Shown here: positions 1-7,164 of the stretch, in pieces
Numbering within the stretch: position 1 is the first letter of the stretch
Layout: every line of letters begins with the position of its first letter
Assembly (NCBI GenBank): GCA_026416295.1
Contig: JAOAFL010000029.1
Location: 1 to 37,835 of the forward strand
Direction of reading: 5' to 3'
Source: Burkholderiales bacterium
Lineage (GTDB): Bacteria; Pseudomonadota; Gammaproteobacteria; Burkholderiales; SG8-39
DNA: 37,835 bases
Translations under genes and position numbers: made by a program
The notes under the pieces: model-generated
Told to the model about the DNA's origin: nothing
Database searches by the model: none
What the model saw: the letters and a program-made list of their open reading frames with translations, nothing else

Positions 1-260
1 CGCTCTTCGATGTCTGTTTCGCCTCGTTCCGCACCGGGCTGATGAAGCCCGATGCCCGCGCTTTTCGCCACGCGCTCGAAGCGCTCGGCGCGGAACCCGC
101 CCGCGTCTGGTTCTTCGACGATCTGGCCGAGAACGTCGCCGCGGCGCGCGCGCTCGGCATCCGCGCGCACCGGGTGCAGGGCCTGGAGGCCCTGATCGCG
201 AAGCTGCGCGCCGAGGGTCTCTACGATCCCGGGCCGCAAGGCGGGGACAAGCGGCGCTGA
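1..260 (+). CDS. HAD-family hydrolase, C-terminal part (pyrimidine 5'-nucleotidase type)
   Basis: Only the C-terminal ~85 residues are in the window; the frame is open from the left edge to the TGA at 258-260. The visible part has the late HAD motifs: the KPD segment with the motif III lysine, then a hydrophobic strand ending in FFDD (motif IV acidic pair) and ENVAAARALGI. This order is typical of subfamily IA phosphatases that dephosphorylate nucleotides or small phospho-metabolites in the cytoplasm. Pyrimidine 5'-nucleotidase is my best guess because of the 'LFDVCFASFRTGLMKPD' style segment, but the nucleophile motif DxD lies outside the window, so the substrate cannot be judged. Confidence 0.75.
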   Translation, partial: LFDVCFASFRTGLMKPDARAFRHALEALGAEPARVWFFDDLAENVAAARALGIRAHRVQGLEALIAKLRAEGLYDPGPQGGDKRR

Positions 261-264
261 ACGT

Positions 265-1566
265 TCATGCGGACAGGCGCGGCCGCGCACCGGCCGGCGC
301 GCGGCGGCCGGCGCGCCGCTCGACGAGCGAGCGCGCGTGCTCGGCGCGGCCCGCATTCACGTAAGCGGCAAGAAGCGTCAGCTCGACGAGATCGCGCTGC
401 GCGCGGCTTCCGCCGATGCGGACCGTCGCGGCAAGCGCCGGCTCGAGGATCGCGATCGCGCCGTTCCAGTCGCCGCGGCCGTAGGCGGCGAGCCCCTCGA
501 GGAGCGCCTCTACCACCGGCCCGGCGGCGAGCCGCCCTTCGGCGAGCCGCTCGCGCAGCTCGACGAGCAGGCGCTCGAGCTCGCCCTCCTCGCCGCACGC
601 GATGCAGGCGAGCGCGGTGTGGAGGTCGGCGAAGACGAGGCCCGCGGCGGGAAAGCAGCGCAGCGCGTAGTCGCGAACGTCCCGCCATAGCGCCGCCGGG
701 CGCGGTTCGCCCGCAAGCTCTGCGCGCCAGAGAAACGAGGCGGCGTCGGTCGCGACGTTGATCGGCGGGCCCCAGGCGGCGCCCGGATGCACCGCCGCGC
801 GGTAGGCGGCCCAGGCGCCGTCGCGGTCGCCCGCGGCGAGCGCCGCAAGCGCCGCATGCCACGACAGGTGGCAGTGAAGAAGCCCGCGCCGGTCGTAGCC
901 CGGCATCCAGGCGGCGAGGTATTCGCGGATCGCCGCCGTCTCGCCCGCCTCGTAGAGCACGTGCACGCGCACGTGGGCGCCGTGGGCGTTGCGCGGATGC
1001 GCCGCGAGGCTGCGCTCGATGCGGCGCGCGGCCTCCGCGAGCCTTCCGGTCTCGCAGGCGGCGAACGCGTACACCGCGTCGAACCACCAGTCTTCGCCGT
1101 AGTGCGGCGAAAGCGAAGCGAGCAGCGCGTAGAGTTCTTCCTCGCGCTCCGGGCGACCGGAAAAGCCGATCAGGCCGAAGACGCCGGTCGCGGGCGCAAG
1201 CACCATCGCGTCGCGCGGCCAGCGCGCAAGGTGCGCGCGGGCGGCGGCGAGCGCCTCGGCGCGCTCGGCTTCGAAGGAGAGCGCGAGCGCGTGCACGTGG
1301 CTGCGCTCGCGCTCGCTCGCGCCGCGCGCGGAGGCGCGCGCCCGCGCCGCCTGCGCGCGCGCCGCCGCCGCTTCGGCGTCGAGAAAAAGCCCGCGCGCGA
1401 GCGCGATGCGCGCGAGCGCGAATTCCGGGTCGGCGTCGAGCGCGCGGGAAAGCGCGTCGCGCCAGCCGGGGTCGGCCGAGAGGATGCCGTCTGCGCCGGC
1501 GACGTAGGCGTCGAGCGCCTCGCGCGATCGGGTCGAGGCAGGCAGTCCGTAGCGGTCGGCGAACAC
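265..1566 (-). CDS. TTC38-like tetratricopeptide repeat protein
   Basis: 433 residues from a GTG start at 1564-1566. The protein is all-helical and alanine-rich, with repeated TPR-type pairs. The central stretch HGAHVRVHVLYEAG followed by HCHLSWHAALAAL matches the layout of the TTC38/StaR-like family, where two His/Trp-rich helices sit in the middle (HvlAH..EMqG and WWHlALF in other members). No signal peptide or membrane segment is visible, so it is probably cytosolic. The biochemical role of this family is not established. It points away from the ornithine cyclodeaminase-family gene at 1629, with 62 bases between the two starts. Those bases contain the AT-rich GTTAACAT, a possible shared -10 region. 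Its stop lies 4 bases from the end of the convergent HAD gene. Confidence 0.75.
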   Translation of the reverse strand: MFADRYGLPASTRSREALDAYVAGADGILSADPGWRDALSRALDADPEFALARIALARGLFLDAEAAAARAQAARARASARGASERERSHVHALALSFEAERAEALAAARAHLARWPRDAMVLAPATGVFGLIGFSGRPEREEELYALLASLSPHYGEDWWFDAVYAFAACETGRLAEAARRIERSLAAHPRNAHGAHVRVHVLYEAGETAAIREYLAAWMPGYDRRGLLHCHLSWHAALAALAAGDRDGAWAAYRAAVHPGAAWGPPINVATDAASFLWRAELAGEPRPAALWRDVRDYALRCFPAAGLVFADLHTALACIACGEEGELERLLVELRERLAEGRLAAGPVVEALLEGLAAYGRGDWNGAIAILEPALAATVRIGGSRAQRDLVELTLLAAYVNAGRAEHARSLVERRAGRRAPAGARPRLSA

Positions 1567-1628
1567 GGGTTTTCCGATCGGGGCCCGAACGTTAACATCG
1601 ATGGCGGCCGGAACCGCGGGAACTCGCG

Positions 1629-2549
1629 ATGCTCTGCCTCGACGATGCCGACGTGCGTCGGCTGCTGCGGCTCGATGCGCTCTTCGAGGCGCTGCGGCGC
1701 GCGCTCGTCGAATTCTCCGCCGGGCGCGCGGTGCAGCCGCTTCGGCTCGCGATCGAGATGCCGCGCAGCGGCGGACTCTTTCTCGCCAAGCCGGCGCTCA
1801 CGCAGGAGGCGCTTGCGACGAAGCTCGTCGCGGTGGTGCCGGGCAACGCCGCGCGCGGGTTGCCGACCACGCTCGCGACGGTGGTGCTGATGGACCCCGA
1901 CACCGGACGCACGCTCGCGGTGATGGACGGGACCTGGCTCACCGCGCTCAGAACCGCGGCGGTGTCGGCGATCGCCGCGGACGCCCTCGCCGCGCGCGAT
2001 GCGCAGGTGGTGGCGCTCCTCGGCAGCGGGGCGCTCGCGCGCACGCACGCGACGGCGCTGCGCGCGGTGCGGCCGGTGCGCGAGATCCGCATCTGGAGCC
2101 GCGACCCGGCCAACGTCGCGCGCTGCGCGGCCGAGGTGGGCGGCGTCGCGGCGGCAAGCGCCGAGCAGGCGGTGCGTGGCGCCGACATCGTCTGTACCGT
2201 CACGAACGCCACCCGCCCGGTGCTCGCCGGCGCGTGGCTGAAGCCGGGCGCTTTTGTCGCCGCGGTCGGCGCGCCGCGCCCGGCCTGGCGCGAACTGGAC
2301 GACGCGGCGATGGCGAACGTGGTGGTCGCCGACAGCCGCGAATCGGCGCTCAAGGAATCGGGCGACGTGATCCTTTCGGGGGCGAGCGTGTACGCCGAAC
2401 TCGGCGAGATCCTCGGCGGCCATCGTCCGGCGCCCGAGCCGGGGCGCACCGTCGTCTTCAAGTCGCTCGGGCTCGCGGTCGAGGATGCGGCCGCGGCGCG
2501 CCTCGTCTACGAGGCGGCGCTCGCCGAGCGCGGCGCGCCGGCGCGCTAG
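1629..2549 (+). CDS. Ornithine cyclodeaminase / mu-crystallin family protein
   Basis: 306 residues, the usual length for the family. The N-terminal half has the substrate-side lysine in ATKLVAVVPGN. The middle has the family signature LTALRTAAVSAIAA. A Rossmann segment follows at about residues 135-150 (ALLGSGALARTHATAL) that binds NAD(P). Members act as NAD-dependent ornithine cyclodeaminase, alanine dehydrogenase, ketimine reductase (mu-crystallin) or N-(carboxyethyl) amino-acid dehydrogenase. The sequence alone does not separate these, and no proline or arginine catabolic gene is nearby. The ATG at 1629 aligns with the family N terminus, but the ribosome site is weak (CGGGAACTCGCG). It is convergent with glutathione reductase and overlaps its stop by 4 bases. 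Confidence 0.85.
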   Translation: MLCLDDADVRRLLRLDALFEALRRALVEFSAGRAVQPLRLAIEMPRSGGLFLAKPALTQEALATKLVAVVPGNAARGLPTTLATVVLMDPDTGRTLAVMDGTWLTALRTAAVSAIAADALAARDAQVVALLGSGALARTHATALRAVRPVREIRIWSRDPANVARCAAEVGGVAAASAEQAVRGADIVCTVTNATRPVLAGAWLKPGAFVAAVGAPRPAWRELDDAAMANVVVADSRESALKESGDVILSGASVYAELGEILGGHRPAPEPGRTVVFKSLGLAVEDAAAARLVYEAALAERGAPAR

Positions 2550-3886
2550 CGCGTTTTTGCGCGCATCGTCACGAACTCCTCGGCGACCGTCGGATGGATG
2601 CCGATCGTCGCGTCGAATTGCGCCTTGGTGAGCCCTGCCTTCACCGCGATCGCGATGCCCTGGATGACCTCGCCCGCCTCGGGCCCGATCATGTGCGCGC
2701 CGACGACGCGCTGCGTGCGCGGCTCGACGACGAGCTTGAGGAACACGCGCTCGTCGCGCGCGCCGAGCGTGTGCCTGAGCGCGCGAAACGACGCGGTGTA
2801 GACGTCCACCGCGCCGAAGCGGGCGCGCGCGGCTTCCTCCGCCAGCCCGACGCAGGCGACGTTCGGGTCGGCGAAGACCGCGGTCGGCACGTTTTCGTGG
2901 TCCACCGGCGTCGGCTCGCCGCGAAACAGCGTGCGCGCGAGCCACATCGCCTCGGCGGTCGCGACCGGCGTGAGGTTGACGCGGTTGGTGACGTCGCCGA
3001 TCGCGTGGATCGAATCCACGCTGCTTTTCGAGTAGCGGTCGACGATCACCGCGCCCTCGGCCGAAAGCGCGACGCCGGCCGCTTCCAGCCCGAGCCCGCC
3101 GGTGTTCGGCCTGCGGCCGGTCGCGAAAAGCACGAGGTCGTAGCGCTCGCGCGCGCCGTCCTCGAAGGCGACCTCGATGCCCGCATCGAGCCGCGCCGGA
3201 TTGGCGCGCAGGCGCACGTCGATGCCCTTCTTCGCGAGCTCCGCGGCGATGCGCTCGCCGAGCTCGGCGTCGAAACCGCGCAGCAGCCGCGCGCCGCGAT
3301 AGGCGAGCGTCGTGCGTACGCCGAGGCCGTTCAGGATCGAGGCGAATTCGAGCGCGACGTAGCCGCCGCCCACGACGAGGGCGCGCGCCGGAAGCCGCTC
3401 GAGAAAGAACGCGTCGTCCGAGGTGATGCCGAGCTCGGCCCCCGGAATCGGCGGCTTGACCGGGCGCGAGCCGGTGGCGACGAGGATATGGCGCGCCCGG
3501 TAGCGCTCGCCTGCGACCTCGACCGTGTGCGGATCGCGCAGGCGCGCGCGCCCGCGCACGATGAAAACGCCCGCCTCGGCGAGCAGCCGCTCGTAGACGC
3601 CGGCGAGCCGCGCGATCTCGCGGTCCTTGTTGCGACGGAGCGTCGGCCAGTCGAAGGCGGGCGCGGCAAGGCGCCAGCCGAAGTCGGCCGCGTCGCGGAA
3701 CGCGTCGCGGAACTGCGCGGCGTAGGCGAAGAGCTTCTTCGGGATGCAACCGACGTTCACGCAGGTGCCGCCGAAGGGGCCCGCTTCCGCGATCGCGACG
3801 CGCGCGCCGTAGGAGGCGGCGGTGCGCGCAGCGCGCACGCCGCCCGAGCCGGCGCCGATGACGAAGAGGTCGTATTGCGGGCTCAG
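2546..3886 (-). CDS. gor: Glutathione-disulfide reductase, probable CTG start
   Basis: FAD/NADPH enzyme that returns GSSG to GSH in the cytosol. The redox-active pair is in GGTCVNVGCIPKK (Cys42 and Cys47 counted from CTG). The NADPH Rossmann motif GGGYVALE is at about 173-180, followed by the Arg-rich stretch YRGARLLR that suits the NADPH phosphate. The C-terminal IGIHPTVAEEF carries the His/Glu of the dimer-interface active site. The first ATG/GTG in frame (GTG at 3836-3838) would remove the FAD-binding motif GAGSGG. That motif is encoded just upstream, in SPQYDLFVIGAGSGG, and the frame is closed by a stop at 3896-3898. The only start-like codon between is CTG at 3884-3886, 4 bases after the stop of the 87-residue gene. 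This gives 446 residues, the normal length. It is the last gene of a four-gene minus-strand cluster. Function is very clear; the start is inferred. Confidence 0.95.
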   Translation of the reverse strand: MSPQYDLFVIGAGSGGVRAARTAASYGARVAIAEAGPFGGTCVNVGCIPKKLFAYAAQFRDAFRDAADFGWRLAAPAFDWPTLRRNKDREIARLAGVYERLLAEAGVFIVRGRARLRDPHTVEVAGERYRARHILVATGSRPVKPPIPGAELGITSDDAFFLERLPARALVVGGGYVALEFASILNGLGVRTTLAYRGARLLRGFDAELGERIAAELAKKGIDVRLRANPARLDAGIEVAFEDGARERYDLVLFATGRRPNTGGLGLEAAGVALSAEGAVIVDRYSKSSVDSIHAIGDVTNRVNLTPVATAEAMWLARTLFRGEPTPVDHENVPTAVFADPNVACVGLAEEAARARFGAVDVYTASFRALRHTLGARDERVFLKLVVEPRTQRVVGAHMIGPEAGEVIQGIAIAVKAGLTKAQFDATIGIHPTVAEEFVTMRAKTR

Positions 3887-3890
3887 CCGG

Positions 3891-4154
3891 CTACTTCAGG
3901 TTCTTGAGGTTGAGCTCGACGAGGTCGAGAAGCGCCGCGATCTCGCCGTATTCGCGCTTGCCGGCGAGCCACGCCTGCGCGTTCCTCACGCGCGTCTCGA
4001 TCTGCGCGCGCGGCATGCCTTCGACGTCGAGGAAGAGCCGGGCGAGATCCTCGAGCCCCTGCGCGCGCGCCGCGCGCTGGATCTCGGCGAGTTTCGCCTC
4101 GATCGCGGGGCGGTCGAGGTTGGTGACCATCCGCATCGTCCTGTCGTCGCTCAT
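3891..4154 (-). CDS. Small unknown protein (87 residues)
   Basis: Not recognised. The protein is mostly helical and charged, with no cysteine, no signal peptide and no membrane segment. It contains LDRPAIEAKLAEIQRAA near the start and ends in a leucine-rich helix (LLDLVELNLKNLK). A good ribosome site, GGGAGG, sits about 6 bases before the ATG. It lies between the NUDIX-MBL fusion (27 bases downstream of that stop) and glutathione reductase (4 bases upstream of its CTG start), so it is almost certainly co-transcribed and perhaps translationally coupled to reductase synthesis. A small adaptor or regulatory protein is possible, but nothing in the sequence shows it. Confidence 0.6.
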   Translation of the reverse strand: MSDDRTMRMVTNLDRPAIEAKLAEIQRAARAQGLEDLARLFLDVEGMPRAQIETRVRNAQAWLAGKREYGEIAALLDLVELNLKNLK

Positions 4155-4181
4155 GGCGCCCTCCCGGTCGGTGCGGCGATC

Positions 4182-5855
4182 TTAGCCGGCCGGCGGCGGC
4201 CTGACCAGCGAATAGCGGCCGTTCGAGGCGCGCACCGCGCCCTCGGCGACGAGCTTGTCGAGGTGCGCCGCGAGCGAACGCGCCGCGACCGGGTGAATTC
4301 GCGGATGCACGTCGTCGTAGACCGCGGGCAGCAGCTCTTCGGCGCTCGGCGCGCCGAGCCGCGCGATCGCGTCGCACACCTTCCTCTCGCGCGCGAGGCG
4401 ATGCGCGACGAGGCGCCGGATCTCCTTCGTTGGGTTGCCGATGAGGTAGCCGTGTCCCGGCGCGAGGATCGCCGCGCCTTCGCGCGCGAGCGCCTCGAGC
4501 GATTCGAGGTAGGCGCGCATGTCGCCATCGGGCGGGTCGATGACGACGGTCGAGCCCTGCATCACGTGATCGCCCGTAAAGAGCATGCGCGTCTCTTCCA
4601 GCATGTAGCACAGGTGGTTCGAGGCGTGCCCGGGGGTGTGGATCGCACGCAGCGTCGCGCCGGCGAGCGCGATCCGCTCGCCGTGCTCGAGCACGCGATC
4701 GGGAACGAAGTCCGGGTCCTGGTGGCCGTGCCGCGGGCGCGGGCGGCCGAGCACCTGGGCGCCGGTGAGCGCCTTCAACTGGCGGGCGGCGGGCGAATGA
4801 TCGACGTGCGTGTGCGTGACGAGGATCCAGCGGATGCGGCCGGCGCCGAGTTCCGCGATGCGGCGCACGTGGTCCTCGATCGCCGGTCCGGGATCGATCA
4901 CCGCGATCTCGTCGGTTCCGACGAGGTACGTATTCGTGCCCGGTCCGGTCATGACGCCGGGGTTCGGCGCGGTGAGCCGCGTCACGCGGGCGTCGAGCCG
5001 CTTGGGCACGCCCGGCTGGATGACGAAGCAGGTCTTGCCCGTCTCCTCCGGATCGCTCCAGTGGATTTCGTGGTAGGGCGGATCGGTGCGGCGAAAGAGC
5101 CGCGCCGAGCCCTCGTGATCGAGCGCCCAGACGGCGGCGTCCACCTCGATGTCGCCGAGCGCGCGGGCGTGCGCGAGCGCGGCCGCGGCCGAGCCGAAGC
5201 GGGCGAGGTCGGCGAGCGAGGCGCGCGTCGGGAAGATGATCTCGATCTCCTCGCGCTCGTAGCGCGCGAGCGCTTCGCGCGGCGCGATCCAGACGCTGTG
5301 CACCGTTTCGGAGGCGTCGTGCGCGCCCTGCTGGCCCGCCGGCGCGAGCGCGAGGAAAAAGCGGGTGTCGAAGCGACGCGGCCGTCCGGCGGCGGTGATC
5401 CAGTGAGCGAAATAGACGAGCGCCGCGCCCGGGACGTAGAGGTCTTCGGCTTCGAGCAGCTCGGCGAACGCGAGACGCCCGGCGTTCATCGGCTCGCGCA
5501 GCTGCGCAAGCCGCGCGACCCGCTCGGGCGCGACCGGCCGGCCGGCGCCGTCCACCGCGAGGAGAATTCCGGCTTCCTCGAAACACTCGCGCGCGGCGGC
5601 GATCCAGAACGCGAGGCCCCCGGACGAAAGCCCGAGCTTCGCGCTCGCCTCGGCATCGGTGAGCCCGGCGACGCGGCGCGCGGCGCGGGGGTCGCGGTCG
5701 GCGGCATCGAGCGCGCCGCCGGGGAAAACGTACGCGCCGGGAAGGAACGCCGAGCCCTGCGAGCGCTGCAGCAGCAGCACCTCCGGCCCGTGCGCGCCGT
5801 CGCGCACGAGGATCACGGTGGCGGCCGGCCGGGGCTCGATTCGCGCGCCGCTCAC
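4182..5855 (-). CDS. NUDIX hydrolase - metallo-beta-lactamase fold fusion protein
   Basis: 557 residues holding two enzymes. Residues ~8-250 are a NUDIX domain. The box is split: FPGG at 44-47, then ~40 residues, then RECFEEAG at 89-96 with its metal-binding glutamates. A long insert in the box is also known in NUDT19-type CoA diphosphatases. Residues ~285-480 are a metallo-beta-lactamase domain with HTHVDH at 348-353, His410, Asp429 and His468. A C-terminal helical segment (~485-557) looks like the winged helix of LACTB2-type proteins. LACTB2 is a nuclease and many relatives are thioesterases or glyoxalases, so the substrate is open. The start is GTG at 5853-5855, overlapping the SDR stop by 4 bases (GTGA). 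The frame stays open further upstream, but that part is antisense-like and shows no homology. Operon context: SDR upstream, 87-residue protein and glutathione reductase downstream. Confidence 0.85.
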   Translation of the reverse strand: MSGARIEPRPAATVILVRDGAHGPEVLLLQRSQGSAFLPGAYVFPGGALDAADRDPRAARRVAGLTDAEASAKLGLSSGGLAFWIAAARECFEEAGILLAVDGAGRPVAPERVARLAQLREPMNAGRLAFAELLEAEDLYVPGAALVYFAHWITAAGRPRRFDTRFFLALAPAGQQGAHDASETVHSVWIAPREALARYEREEIEIIFPTRASLADLARFGSAAAALAHARALGDIEVDAAVWALDHEGSARLFRRTDPPYHEIHWSDPEETGKTCFVIQPGVPKRLDARVTRLTAPNPGVMTGPGTNTYLVGTDEIAVIDPGPAIEDHVRRIAELGAGRIRWILVTHTHVDHSPAARQLKALTGAQVLGRPRPRHGHQDPDFVPDRVLEHGERIALAGATLRAIHTPGHASNHLCYMLEETRMLFTGDHVMQGSTVVIDPPDGDMRAYLESLEALAREGAAILAPGHGYLIGNPTKEIRRLVAHRLARERKVCDAIARLGAPSAEELLPAVYDDVHPRIHPVAARSLAAHLDKLVAEGAVRASNGRYSLVRPPPAG

Positions 5856-6748
5856 GCGTCCCCGCGCGGGGCCGCGGCGACGCGTCCGGCGCGGTCCTTG
5901 TCGTTCTGCGCCTTGATGAGCGCGCGCATGCGTTCCCAGTCGGCGTCGGTCAGGCGGTCGAGCTCGGTGAACGAAGCGCCGTTCGCGAGATAGCCGGCGC
6001 CGTCGATCGCGATCGTCTCGCCGGTCAGCCACTCGCAGCCGTCGGCCATCAGGAACACCGCGAGGTTCTGCAGCTCTTCCATTCTCCCGACGCGTCGCAT
6101 CGGATTCGTCGCCGCCGCGTCCTCGAAGCTGCCGTCGGGGCGCAGGCGCTTCGTCGCGCCCTCGGTCGGAAACGGGCCCGGCGCGATCGCGTTCAGCCGG
6201 ATGCCGTATTTGCCCCACTCGACCGCGAGCGACTTCGTCATGACGTGGATGCCCGCTTTCGACATCGCCGAGGGCACCACGTAGGGCGAGCCGGTCCAGA
6301 CCCAGGTGACGAGGATCGAGACGACGCTTCCCTTGTGACCGCCGGCGATCCAGCGCCGACCGACGGCGTGCGTGACGTAGAACGTGCCGTGAAAGACGAT
6401 GTTCGCGATCGCGTTGAAGCCATTGACGCTGAGGTCCTTCGTCGGACTGATGAAGTGGCCGGCGGCGTTGTTGACGAGGCCGGTGAGCGGGCCGTCCTCG
6501 TCCCAGATGCGCTGGATCATCGCGTCCACCGCCTGCGCGTCGCGGATGTCGACCGCGTGCGTACGGACGCGACCGCCGTGCGCGGCCTCGAGTTCTCGCG
6601 CGGTCTGTTCGAGCACGCCCGCGCGGCGGCCGCAGATCCAGAGGTCTGCGCCGAGCTGGAGGTATTTCGCCGCGATCTCTCTTCCGAGTCCGGTGCCGCC
6701 GCCGGTGACGAGAATGTGCTTGCCCGCAAGAAGACCGTCTCGGAACAT
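5852..6748 (-). CDS. SDR oxidoreductase, 2,4-dienoyl-CoA reductase (DECR2)-like
   Basis: 298 residues. The N-terminal cofactor motif TGGGTGLG is at 15-22, with Arg41/Arg42 after the second strand, which suggests NADPH. NNAAG is at 93-97. The normal YxxxK tyrosine position is a serine (Ser160 before AMSK, Lys164), with a tyrosine earlier at 156. Losing that tyrosine is a hallmark of 2,4-dienoyl-CoA reductases, which reduce the conjugated double bonds met in beta-oxidation of polyunsaturated acids. This fits the many acyl-CoA genes nearby but is an inference. It is the first gene of the cluster that continues with the NUDIX-MBL fusion (4-base overlap). A -10-like TAGAAT lies 30 bases upstream of the ATG. 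No clear Shine-Dalgarno sits at the usual spacing. Confidence 0.85.
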   Translation of the reverse strand: MFRDGLLAGKHILVTGGGTGLGREIAAKYLQLGADLWICGRRAGVLEQTARELEAAHGGRVRTHAVDIRDAQAVDAMIQRIWDEDGPLTGLVNNAAGHFISPTKDLSVNGFNAIANIVFHGTFYVTHAVGRRWIAGGHKGSVVSILVTWVWTGSPYVVPSAMSKAGIHVMTKSLAVEWGKYGIRLNAIAPGPFPTEGATKRLRPDGSFEDAAATNPMRRVGRMEELQNLAVFLMADGCEWLTGETIAIDGAGYLANGASFTELDRLTDADWERMRALIKAQNDKDRAGRVAAAPRGDA

Positions 6749-7164
6749 GGGGATTCGAGGACTCCGCTGACGCGGCCTATTCTAAGCGCCGCGCGCGGGC
6801 GACCGGGAATCGAACGCCGCGCGACGGGGACGGCAGGAGGAGGAGGGAGGGAGGAGGGTCACCGCCCCCGCCGCGCGGAACCGGTCGGCCGCCTGCGCAG
6901 GATGCGCTCGCGGCCGTCGCGACGACCTCGGGCGGTCGTGCGCGTGGAAACCTTTCGGCGGTGCGCGGTCTTCGCCGCTTCGGCGAGCCGCACGAGGCGC
7001 TTTCGCGCCGCCGCATCCGGGATGCATATTGTGGCCGCGCGGCGCCTTCCGCAAACGGAAATTTCTCACGCGACGCATGAAAAAGCCTCATGCGCCGATC
7101 GCTCGAGCGCCGCGGCTCGGGAACGGATCCGGCGCACGCGCCGCGCGCAAGGCGCGCCGCGGCG
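6749..7164. other. 416-base gene-free gap
   Basis: I find no gene here: the ORFs are short, arginine-rich and unlike any family. It holds the TAGAAT listed separately and a purine-only tract at 6835-6858 (GGAGG/GGGAGGG runs, possibly G-quadruplex forming). It also holds a weak minus-strand promoter-like pair: TTGCGG at 7049-7054, 17 bases, CAATAT at 7026-7031. That pair could give a long leader to the SDR gene. No terminator hairpin with a T run is visible. Confidence 0.5.
6779..6784 (-). promoter_or_regulatory. Putative -10 element of the SDR/NUDIX-MBL/gor cluster
   Basis: TAGAAT on the minus strand, in the only AT-rich spot near the SDR start, 30 bases before the ATG. No recognisable -35 lies 16-18 bases upstream. 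TAGAAT recurs before three other genes in this window, which raises its plausibility. Confidence 0.35.

Noticed and set aside
1170-3749. 859-codon open frame on the minus strand
   Set aside because: Overlaps the glutathione reductase, ornithine cyclodeaminase-family and TPR genes in wrong frames and shows no family motif.
5856-6218. N-terminal extension of the NUDIX-MBL gene
   Set aside because: In frame and open, but it overlaps the SDR gene completely and gives a non-homologous Arg-rich sequence; the GTG at 5853-5855 with a GTGA overlap is the natural start.
6798-6822. tRNA T-arm-like sequence (GTTCGATTCC on the minus strand)
   Set aside because: The flanking bases do not form the 5-bp T stem, and no anticodon arm, D arm or acceptor stem can be placed upstream.
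7026-7054. Promoter-like TTGCGG-N17-CAATAT on the minus strand
   Set aside because: Both hexamers are poor matches, and it would leave a ~280-base leader; the TAGAAT at 6779 is better placed.
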